Shown: positions 1 through 5,177 of the stretch, in pieces
How positions within the stretch are numbered: the first letter of the stretch is position 1
Layout: every line of letters begins with the position of its first letter
The notes under the pieces: generated by a model
Told to the model about the DNA's origin: nothing
What the model saw: only the letters and a program-made list of their open reading frames with translations
Database searches by the model: none
Program-made: the position numbers and the translations under genes
From: Pseudomonadota bacterium
Lineage (GTDB): Bacteria; Pseudomonadota; Alphaproteobacteria; Caulobacterales; Caulobacteraceae
Length of the DNA: 5,177 nt
Assembly: GCA_023433585.1 (NCBI GenBank)
Contig: JAEZCL010000077.1
Location: forward strand, 1 to 5,177
Reading direction: 5' to 3'

Positions 1-1
1 G

Positions 2-2698
2 CGGTCTCCGGGGCGCCTGCATGCGAACCTGGCCGAGGCGCCGGACGCGCGGCTGGCCGCGATCCTGGCCCCGACGGACGGCCTGGAGGGCGCCCCCGAG
101 GACATGAGCGCGCCCCTGCGGCGGCTGAAGGCGGACCTGCATCTGCTGACGGCCCTCAGCGACCTGGGCGGCGTGTGGGACCTGGATCAGGTCACCGGCG
201 CCCTGTCGGCCTTCGCGGACGCGGCGGTGCGGGCGGGTCTGCGCGCCGTGGCGCAAGAGGCGCGCGAGCGGGGCCGTCTGACCAGCCCCGCCGATGATCC
301 GCGCGGGCCGATCCCCGGCCTGTTCGCCCTGGCCATGGGCAAGCACGGCGCCGACGAGCTGAACTATTCCAGCGACATCGACGTGTCGTTCTTCTTCGAG
401 CCCGAGGTCGCCCAGTCCGCGCTGGCCGAAAACGTCGAGGCCCAGGTCTTCGTCAATCGGGCGGTGCAGGGAATCGCCGCCCTGCTGACCGAACGGACGG
501 GCGAGGGCTATGTCTTCCGCGTGGACCTGAGGCTGCGGCCCGACCCGTCGTCGACCCCGCCGGTGGTCGCCGCGCCGGCGGCCCTGACCTATTACGAATC
601 CGTGGGCCAGAACTGGGAGCGGGCGGCCTTCATCAAGGCGCGGCCGGTGGCGGGCGACATGAGGGAGGCGGCGGATTTCCTGAAAGCCCTGGCGCCCTTC
701 GTGTGGCGACGGAGCCTGGATTATCACGCGGTCGCCGACATCCATTCCATCAAGCGCCAGATCCACGCCTACAAGACCGGCGAGGGGCTGAACGCGGCGG
801 GCGCGAACCTGAAGCTGGGCCGGGGCGGCATCCGCGAGATCGAGTTCTTCGTCCAGACCCAGCAGCTGATCCTGGGCGGTCGTGATCCGGCCCTGAGGGC
901 GCCGCGCACCCTGGATGCGCTTGCGGCCCTGACCGAGGCCGGTCATGTGAACGAAGCCGCCCGCGCCGAGCTGAGTGCGGCCTATGAGCGGCTGCGCGCC
1001 CTGGAGCACCGGGTGCAGATGCCGGCGGACGAACAGACCCACGCCCTGCCGGAAGACCCCGAGCGGCGCCGGGCCGTGGCGGCGCTGGCGGGCGAGGGCG
1101 ATCTGGCCGCGTTCGACGCGGGGGTGGAGGCGGTGCTGAAGGGCGTGAATCGGCGCTATGGCGAGCTGTTCGCCGAGGAGGAGCCGTTGTCGTCTCCCTA
1201 TGGCAGCCTGGTCTTCACCGGCGTGGAGAACGATCCGGAGACCCTGGCCACCCTGTCGCGCATGGGCTTCACCAACCCCGGGCAGGTGGCCGACACGATC
1301 CGGGGATGGCACCACGGGCGGATCCCCGCCACCCGCGCCTCGCGGGGGCGCGAGCTGTTCACACGGCTGGCGCCGAGGCTGCTGACCGCCGTGGCCGAGA
1401 CCGGGACGGCCGATGCGGCCTTTGCGCGGTTTTCCGTGTTCTTCGCCGGGCTGACCAGCGGAACCCAGATTCAGTCGCTGTTCCTGGCCCAGCCGGAACT
1501 GTTCGACCTGATCGTGCGGGTGATGGCCTTCGCGCCGCGTCTGGCCCGGACGCTGGCCCGGCATCCGGCGGCGCTGGACAGCATGCTGGACGCCCGGTTC
1601 CTGGCGCCGCTGGACCGGGACAGCGGCGTGCTGGACCAGTTGGTCGCCGAGGCGGTGGGGGAAAGCGATTTCGAGGCGGCCATGAACGCGGTGCGCCGCA
1701 TTCACCGCGACCAGGTGTTCCGCATCGGCATCCAGACCCTGACCGGGCGGGCCGACGCCGAAAGCGCGGGGCACGGCTACGCCGACCTGGCCGACGCCGC
1801 GATCCGGGCCCTGTCGACGGCGGCGCTGAAGGAGGTCGAGCGCCAGGGCGGGGCCTTCCAGGGCCGGGTGGCGGTGGCGGCGCTGGGCAAGGCCGGGTCG
1901 CGCGAGATGACGGCGGGTTCGGACCTGGACCTGATGACGATCTACGAGGCCGACGATCCGGCGGGCGTGTCGGCGGTGAAAGGCTGGAGCGCCGACACCT
2001 TCTATGGCCGCTTCACCCAGCGGCTGATCGCCGCCCTGTCGGCCCATACGGCGGAAGGGGCGCTCTATGAGGTGGACATGCGGCTGCGGCCCTCGGGCCG
2101 GGCCGGGCCGGTGGCGGTCAGCCGCAGGACGTTCGAGGACTATTACGCCGGTGAGGCGCAGACCTGGGAGGTCATGGCCCTGACCCGCGCGCGGGTGGTG
2201 TGGGCGTCCGACGCGGCGTTCGCGGATCAGGTCACCGCCGCCGTGACCACCGCCCTGCGCCGCCCGCGCGACGAGGACCAGGTGCGGCGCGACGTGCGCG
2301 AGATGCGCGCGCTGATGGACCGCGAACGGCCCGGCGGCGGTCCGTGGGAGCTGAAGCTGGCGCCGGGCGGGCAGGTGGATTGCGAGTTCGCCGCCCAGTA
2401 CGGCCAGCTTCTGGCCGGCTCGAAGGGCGGAACCCTGACGGTTTCGACGCTGGAGGCCCTGGCGGCGCCGGGGCTGGATCCGGTTTTCGGCCGGGCCTGG
2501 GCGCTGCAGCAGTCCATCGCCCAGGTGATCCGCTGCGCCTTCGACGGCGATCCCGATCCGGAGACGGAACCCGCCGCGTTCCGCGAACGGCTGGCCGCCG
2601 TCGCCGGCTATGACGGGTTCGACGCCCTGAGGGCGGACCTGGGGGCCAGGAGAACGGCGGCGCGGGCGGCGCTGGAAGCCTTGCTGGGCGAGGCTTGA
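2..2698 (+). CDS. glnE: Bifunctional glutamine synthetase adenylyltransferase / adenylyl-removase, 5'-truncated by the window
   Basis: GlnE adds AMP to, and removes it from, a tyrosine of glutamine synthetase in the cytoplasm, under PII control, so it sets ammonium assimilation activity. The frame is open from base 2 and continues in family-like sequence through an internal ATG at 104, so that ATG is not the start. 898 residues are visible against roughly 950-1000 for the family, so some tens of N-terminal residues are missing. Numbering from Met-104, the N-terminal removase nucleotidyltransferase domain has MGKHGADELNYSSDID (78-93, metal-binding D91 and D93), RVDLRLRP (139-146) and GRGGIREIEFFVQ (239-251). 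The C-terminal adenylyltransferase domain has LGKAGSREMTAGSDLDL (594-610, D607 and D609), EVDMRLRP (656-663) and PGGQVDCEF (754-762). Both active sites look intact. It ends in TGA with no overlapping downstream gene. Confidence 0.96.
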   Translation, partial: RSPGRLHANLAEAPDARLAAILAPTDGLEGAPEDMSAPLRRLKADLHLLTALSDLGGVWDLDQVTGALSAFADAAVRAGLRAVAQEARERGRLTSPADDPRGPIPGLFALAMGKHGADELNYSSDIDVSFFFEPEVAQSALAENVEAQVFVNRAVQGIAALLTERTGEGYVFRVDLRLRPDPSSTPPVVAAPAALTYYESVGQNWERAAFIKARPVAGDMREAADFLKALAPFVWRRSLDYHAVADIHSIKRQIHAYKTGEGLNAAGANLKLGRGGIREIEFFVQTQQLILGGRDPALRAPRTLDALAALTEAGHVNEAARAELSAAYERLRALEHRVQMPADEQTHALPEDPERRRAVAALAGEGDLAAFDAGVEAVLKGVNRRYGELFAEEEPLSSPYGSLVFTGVENDPETLATLSRMGFTNPGQVADTIRGWHHGRIPATRASRGRELFTRLAPRLLTAVAETGTADAAFARFSVFFAGLTSGTQIQSLFLAQPELFDLIVRVMAFAPRLARTLARHPAALDSMLDARFLAPLDRDSGVLDQLVAEAVGESDFEAAMNAVRRIHRDQVFRIGIQTLTGRADAESAGHGYADLADAAIRALSTAALKEVERQGGAFQGRVAVAALGKAGSREMTAGSDLDLMTIYEADDPAGVSAVKGWSADTFYGRFTQRLIAALSAHTAEGALYEVDMRLRPSGRAGPVAVSRRTFEDYYAGEAQTWEVMALTRARVVWASDAAFADQVTAAVTTALRRPRDEDQVRRDVREMRALMDRERPGGGPWELKLAPGGQVDCEFAAQYGQLLAGSKGGTLTVSTLEALAAPGLDPVFGRAWALQQSIAQVIRCAFDGDPDPETEPAAFRERLAAVAGYDGFDALRADLGARRTAARAALEALLGEA

Positions 2699-2751
2699 GA
2701 CCCGCCGCGCCAGAGGCGGAGAACGCCTGAATCCGCGCCGCCGTCCTCTCC

Positions 2752-2772
2752 GCGACGGATTCCGGCCGTCGC
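2752..2772 (+). terminator. GC-rich hairpin in the glnE/EF-hand gap, possible glnE terminator
   Basis: A perfect 7-bp inverted repeat, gcgacgg (2752-2758) and ccgtcgc (2766-2772), has a 7-nt loop. It sits 54 bp after the glnE stop. The downstream bases are T-rich only in patches (ttcaatcttt) with no clean T-run, so intrinsic termination is uncertain. A weaker 5-bp hairpin (aggcg/cgcct, 2714-2728) lies closer to the stop. It could equally be an mRNA 5' leader structure of the next gene. Confidence 0.25.
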
Positions 2773-2841
2773 TGCGTTCAATCTTTCGACAGGGACGGCT
2801 CATGCCGCCTTTCTTGAAGGGCGCATCAGGAGAATGACTCC

Positions 2842-3456
2842 ATGAGAATGACGATCATACTGGGCGGCGTCGCCGCCCTGGCCGTGAGCGGCGCAGCCAT
2901 GGCGCAGCCCCAGGATTCGCATCGCGACGCGCGGATGGACCCGAACGCCAGCATCAGCCAGGCCGAGTTCGTCGACCGGCGCGTGGCCCGTCTGACCGCC
3001 ATGGACGCGGACGGCGACGGCGTCGTCAGCCGCGACGAGATGCGGGCGCACCGCCAGGCGCGCGCCGCCGACATGCGCGGCCGCATGTTCGAACGCATGG
3101 ACGCCGACAGCGACGGCGCCCTGACCCGCGCCGAATATGACGCCGCCCATGAGCAACGCCGCGAACGCATGGCCGAGCGCATGACCCAGCGCCGGGCCGA
3201 ACGCGGCGACCGGGCCGGTCCGAGCCGGGCCTGGCGCGGCCATCGCGGCCATCGCGCGGGCATGAGGCTTGACCGTGACGGCCAGGGCGTCAACATCGAA
3301 CAGGCCCGTCAGCGTGCCGTCGAACAGTTCGCCCGCATGGACGCGGACGGCGACGGCCAGGTGACGGGCGCCGAGATGCGGGCCCATCACGAGGCGCGCC
3401 GGGCCGAACATCAGGCGCGTCGCGCCGAGCGCCGCGCCGGCGCGGCGACGGAGTAG
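2842..3456 (+). CDS. Secreted/periplasmic EF-hand calcium-binding protein
   Basis: 204 residues. The ATG is set by AGGAGA (2828-2833) eight bases upstream. The N-terminus is a Sec signal peptide: short basic start, hydrophobic core (about 5-18), likely cleavage after AMA at 21. The mature protein carries three canonical EF-hand loops (D-x-D-x-D-G with E at position 12): D55-E66, D87-E98 and D167-E178. A fourth, degenerate loop at D144-A155 lacks the position-12 Glu. Hands 1 and 4 are near-copies (16 of 24 residues identical at 54-77 and 166-189). The linker 104-142 is Arg-rich (13 Arg in 39) and includes a tandem GHRGHR. Calcium binding in the periplasm is the expected property; a catalytic role is not visible. 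It lies 67 bp before an ECF sigma operon in the same direction, so it may be a partner or regulon member. The specific function is unknown. Confidence 0.9.
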   Translation: MRMTIILGGVAALAVSGAAMAQPQDSHRDARMDPNASISQAEFVDRRVARLTAMDADGDGVVSRDEMRAHRQARAADMRGRMFERMDADSDGALTRAEYDAAHEQRRERMAERMTQRRAERGDRAGPSRAWRGHRGHRAGMRLDRDGQGVNIEQARQRAVEQFARMDADGDGQVTGAEMRAHHEARRAEHQARRAERRAGAATE

Positions 3457-3473
3457 AAGGCGATGTCGGGAAT

Positions 3474-3491
3474 GACCGGGTCGATCCGGTC
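3474..3491. promoter_or_regulatory. Perfect 6-bp-arm inverted repeat upstream of the sigma gene
   Basis: gaccgg (3474-3479) and ccggtc (3486-3491) flank a 6-nt spacer, 18 bp after the EF-hand stop and 32 bp before the sigma start. It could be a protein-binding site, an mRNA hairpin near the sigma ribosome binding site, or a weak attenuator between the two genes. No T-run follows, so a simple terminator is unlikely. In DNA this GC-rich such a repeat can arise by chance. Confidence 0.3.
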
Positions 3492-3510
3492 GGCCCGCTC
3501 GGACAGGAAC

Positions 3511-3514
3511 GGAG
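3511..3514 (+). promoter_or_regulatory. Ribosome binding site that supports the TTG start of the sigma gene
   Basis: GGAG lies nine bases before TTG 3524. The sigma frame upstream of this TTG runs back to a TGA at 3473 without any ATG, GTG, CTG or TTG, so no earlier start exists. The next candidate, GTG 3536, has no comparable Shine-Dalgarno sequence. Confidence 0.6.
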
Positions 3515-3523
3515 CGAGCCGGC

Positions 3524-4093
3524 TTGACGACACGGGTGGTCGATCCCGACGAGGAGCTGGTGAGCCGCGTGGGTCAGGGCGACCCCGCGGCGATCCAGGC
3601 CATGGTCGCGCGCAAGCTGCCGCGCATGCTGGCCCTGGCGCAACGGATGCTGAACGACCCGGCCGAGGCCGAGGACGTGGCGCAGGAGGCGATGCTGAAG
3701 GCCTGGCGCCAGGCGCCGCGCTGGAAGCCGGGCAAGGCGCGCTTCGACACCTGGCTGCACCGGGTGGCGCTGAACCTCTGCTACGACCGGCTGCGGCGAC
3801 GGCGCGAGGTTCCGACGGACGTGGTTCCGGACCGGCCCGATCCGGGCCCGCTTCCGGATCAGGGCCTGCACGCGGCGGCGCTGGGCGCGCGTGTGAACGT
3901 GGCTCTGGCGCAACTGCCGCAACGACAGCGCGAGGCCATCGTGCTGTGCCATTATCAGGAGCTGGGCAATATCGAGGCCGCGGCTCTGCTGGAGATCAGC
4001 GTCGAGGCGCTGGAGAGTCTGCTGTCACGAGGCCGCCGCGCGCTGCGCGCGTCGCTGGCCGAGACGGCGCGGGATGAAGGTATGCTGAGATGA
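3524..4093 (+). CDS. ECF-type RNA polymerase sigma factor
   Basis: 189 residues, the usual size of an extracytoplasmic-function (group IV) sigma factor, which directs core RNA polymerase to stress- or signal-specific promoters. Region 2 spans about 12-94: region 2.2 is DPAEAEDVAQEAMLKAW (45-61) and the -10-recognition part is FDTWLHRVALNLCYDRLRRRR (74-94). A variable linker (95-120) is Pro/Asp-rich. Region 4 spans about 122-177, with LPQRQREAIVLCHYQEL followed by a helix-turn-helix ending in SVEALESLLSRGRRALR. That recognition helix differs from the common GTVKSRL..AR form; I recall it from a subset of alphaproteobacterial ECFs. There is no extra C-terminal domain. Translation probably starts at TTG 3524, a weak start that may keep levels low. 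The 3' end overlaps the next gene by ATGA, which fits a co-translated cognate anti-sigma factor. Target promoters cannot be read from the window. Confidence 0.92.
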   Translation: MTTRVVDPDEELVSRVGQGDPAAIQAMVARKLPRMLALAQRMLNDPAEAEDVAQEAMLKAWRQAPRWKPGKARFDTWLHRVALNLCYDRLRRRREVPTDVVPDRPDPGPLPDQGLHAAALGARVNVALAQLPQRQREAIVLCHYQELGNIEAAALLEISVEALESLLSRGRRALRASLAETARDEGMLR

Positions 4094-4515
4094 ACGCGGA
4101 AAGATTCAAGGCTCTGGCCGACGCCTACGGCGCCGATCCACGCCGCTGGCCCGAGGCCGAACGCGAGGCCGCCGCAGCCCTGATGCACGCCGATCCGGCG
4201 GGGGCCGAGCGGCTGCTGTTCGAGGCGCGTCAGACGGATCTGGCGCTGGACGCCTCGCCCCCGCCGCATGTCAGCCACGCCTTGCGCGAACGGGTGATCG
4301 CCCTGGCCGCGACGGCCGGCCTGAAGCCGCGCAGGTCTCGGTTCGGCCTGGGGCGGCTGGCCTGGCTCTCGGGCGCCGGATGGGCGGCCGCCTGCGCTGC
4401 GGGCGTCATCGCGGGGATGAATCTGTCGTCACCGTTCGTGACGGCGGTTGAGGCCGACGCCGTGCTTTACCAGGCCGCGCTGGAGGCCATGGACGACACC
4501 GAGGTGCTGGGATGA
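4090..4515 (+). CDS. Probable one-pass membrane anti-sigma factor
   Basis: 141 residues. The ATG overlaps the sigma stop (ATGA), with gaagg (4076-4080) nine bases upstream inside the sigma gene. The N-terminal cytoplasmic part (1-88) begins MNAERFKALADAYGADPRRWP, an opening I associate with small proteins paired with alphaproteobacterial ECF factors. One transmembrane helix lies at about 89-111, and a short tail (112-141) would be periplasmic. There is no HxxxCxxC zinc anti-sigma motif, and the only Cys (C102) is inside the membrane helix. The assigned role, holding the sigma factor at the inner membrane, is inferred from position, coupling and topology, with CnrY as the functional analogue. 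It could instead be a membrane protein co-regulated with the sigma factor. The gene itself is clear; the function is moderately supported. Confidence 0.8.
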   Translation: MNAERFKALADAYGADPRRWPEAEREAAAALMHADPAGAERLLFEARQTDLALDASPPPHVSHALRERVIALAATAGLKPRRSRFGLGRLAWLSGAGWAAACAAGVIAGMNLSSPFVTAVEADAVLYQAALEAMDDTEVLG

Positions 4516-5033
4516 ACAAGCGGAGCCTGATGATCGTCCTCGCCGTCTCCCTGGCGCTGAACCTGTTCGCGGCGGCGGCGGCGATGACCGCCTATGTGAA
4601 CCGTGCGACCGTTCAGGAGCGGATCGAACAGACGCGGCCGGACCGGGTCCGCATCCCCGCCATGGAGGTGGTCGAGACCCTGGACGAATCCAAGCGCGAG
4701 GCGGTTCGCACGATGCTGCGCGAGGCCGCCCTGGCCGCGCGGCCGGACTTCCAGGAAGCCCGCCAGGCGCGCCGGGGAGCCATCGCCCTGTCCGAGGCCG
4801 AAGTCTTTGACGCGACCGCCGTCAGCGCCCTGCTGGAGCAGTCGCGCGCGTCTGAACTGCGGGGCCGCGCGCGGCTGGAAGGCGACGCCGTGCGCGTCCT
4901 GTCCGAATTGAACGCCGAAGAGCGCGCGCGGATGTCGGTCATCCTGATGCGCCATGGCCCCCGCCACCGCCAGCGCAGTGAGAACGCCACGCCGGACGGC
5001 CCGGCCGCCGCCGAGACGCCCAGCGGCGAATAG
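4512..5033 (+). CDS. Membrane-anchored periplasmic helical protein, heavy-metal-sensor (CnrX/Spy-like) type
   Basis: 173 residues, starting at an ATGA overlap with the preceding gene; gagg (4501-4504) is the likely ribosome binding site. Residues 5-28 form a hydrophobic segment with no clear signal-peptidase site, so an uncleaved N-terminal anchor with a periplasmic domain is likely. The rest is predicted mostly helical and charged: a first part around 34-70 (VQERIEQ...ESKREAVRTMLREA), a middle part 78-122, and a late LNAEERARMSVILMRHG (133-149) resembling the LTxxQ-type repeat of Spy/CpxP/ZraP proteins. The C-terminal 153-173 is polar and probably disordered. There is no Cys; the only His are H148 and H152, so the His pair expected in the CnrX first helix is absent. 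By analogy it is the periplasmic signal receiver for the sigma/anti-sigma pair, but the ligand is unknown. It could also be a chaperone-like envelope stress protein. Confidence 0.85.
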   Translation: MNKRSLMIVLAVSLALNLFAAAAAMTAYVNRATVQERIEQTRPDRVRIPAMEVVETLDESKREAVRTMLREAALAARPDFQEARQARRGAIALSEAEVFDATAVSALLEQSRASELRGRARLEGDAVRVLSELNAEERARMSVILMRHGPRHRQRSENATPDGPAAAETPSGE

Positions 5034-5060
5034 GACCGGGCGGCGGCCCTACATCCGTCA

Positions 5061-5081
5061 CCCTCGGGCTCGTCCCGAGGG
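5061..5081. repeat. REP-like palindrome after the sigma operon, possible terminator hairpin
   Basis: ccctcggg (5061-5068) and cccgaggg (5074-5081) form a perfect 8-bp stem with a 5-nt loop, 27 bp after the stop of the periplasmic protein gene. No T-run follows, so it is not a textbook intrinsic terminator, although it could still stabilise the 3' end of the transcript. Intergenic palindromes of the CTCGGG...CCCGAG kind are, to my knowledge, repeated many times in alphaproteobacterial genomes. An inverted partial copy at 5165-5177 supports the repeat reading. Confidence 0.6.
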
Positions 5082-5164
5082 CCCATTGCGGCCTCAAACG
5101 CGATTTCAGAGCGGTTTCAGCGATCAGCGGAGACCGTGCTGATGTTCGCGGCGCATCCACCGTA

Positions 5165-5177
5165 GGCCCTCGGGACG
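5165..5177. repeat. Start of an inverted second copy of the REP-like element, cut by the window end
   Basis: ggccctcgggacg is the exact reverse complement of 5071-5083, giving a 13-bp match at a distance of 81 bp. The matching sequence runs up to the last base of the window, so the full second palindrome is probably just outside. Two inverted copies around a short spacer resemble paired REP units. Confidence 0.5.

Larger units (their letters stand above)
5034..5177. other. Intergenic region without a recognisable gene
   Basis: Apart from the two REP-like copies, the spacer has a short direct repeat of tttcag (5104-5109 and 5115-5120) and a 6-bp inverted repeat atcagc/gctgat (5123-5128, 5138-5143). 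No tRNA, ribosome binding site with start, or promoter could be supported. Short open frames crossing it lack coding character. Confidence 0.5.

Noticed and set aside
104..106. ATG at 104 as the start of glnE
   Set aside because: The frame is open to base 2 with 34 family-like residues before it, and a start here would leave GlnE too short at the N-terminus.
2757..2778. GGATT ... CGTT as an ECF promoter before the EF-hand gene
   Set aside because: The spacer is only 13 bp, too short for the usual 16-17 bp, and the boxes overlap the hairpin at 2752-2772.
2800..3411. Long minus-strand frame opposite the EF-hand gene
   Set aside because: His/Ala/Val-rich antisense shadow of a gene with a clear signal peptide and EF loops; no domain seen.
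3290..3952. Minus-strand frame across the EF-hand/sigma junction
   Set aside because: Arg/Pro/His-rich composition and overlap with two well-supported + strand genes.
3463..4077. 204-codon + strand frame starting ATG 3463
   Set aside because: It overlaps nearly the whole sigma gene in another frame, is low-complexity Arg/Gly/Ala-rich, and has no recognisable domain; it is a product of high GC.
4467..4967. Minus-strand frame opposite the periplasmic protein gene
   Set aside because: Antisense to an ATGA-coupled gene with a membrane anchor; no recognisable features.
1..5177. CRISPR array, tRNA, rRNA, insertion sequence
   Set aside because: No regularly spaced repeats, no cloverleaf or rRNA segments, and no transposase-like sequence on either strand.

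Overview
The window is high-GC (about 70 % by eye), gene-dense bacterial DNA with every supported gene on the + strand. The glutamine synthetase adenylyltransferase sequence, the Ala/Arg-rich codon use and the type of ECF sigma module suggest an alphaproteobacterium, most likely of the Caulobacterales (Brevundimonas- or Caulobacter-like). That placement is inferred from sequence style, not from a search.

Layout. Positions 1-2698 hold the 3' part of glnE, the bifunctional adenylyltransferase/adenylyl-removase of nitrogen control; its true start lies upstream of the window. A 143-bp gap (2699-2841) with a short GC-rich hairpin follows. Then comes a secreted EF-hand protein (2842-3456), a 67-bp gap with a small perfect inverted repeat, and a tightly packed three-gene set: ECF sigma factor (3524-4093, TTG start), a single-pass membrane protein that is probably its anti-sigma factor (4090-4515), and a membrane-anchored periplasmic protein of the heavy-metal-sensor/Spy-like type (4512-5033). 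Both junctions in this set are ATGA overlaps, so it is almost certainly one translationally coupled operon. The last 144 bp (5034-5177) hold no convincing gene. They carry a perfect 8-bp-arm palindrome and, at the very end, the start of an inverted second copy of it, which looks like a REP-type intergenic repeat pair.

How the genes may work together. Sigma + one-pass anti-sigma + N-terminally anchored periplasmic helical protein has the same architecture as CnrH/CnrY/CnrX of Cupriavidus metallidurans, in the order H-Y-X. The reading proposed here is a trans-envelope signalling module: the periplasmic protein senses a signal, the one-pass protein relays it, and the sigma factor is released. 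The periplasmic EF-hand protein just upstream is a plausible partner or target, which raises the possibility of a calcium or envelope-stress input. The sensor lacks the expected N-terminal histidine metal ligands, so the usual 'heavy metal sensor' label should not be taken as a function. glnE is a housekeeping gene and is probably unrelated to the module.
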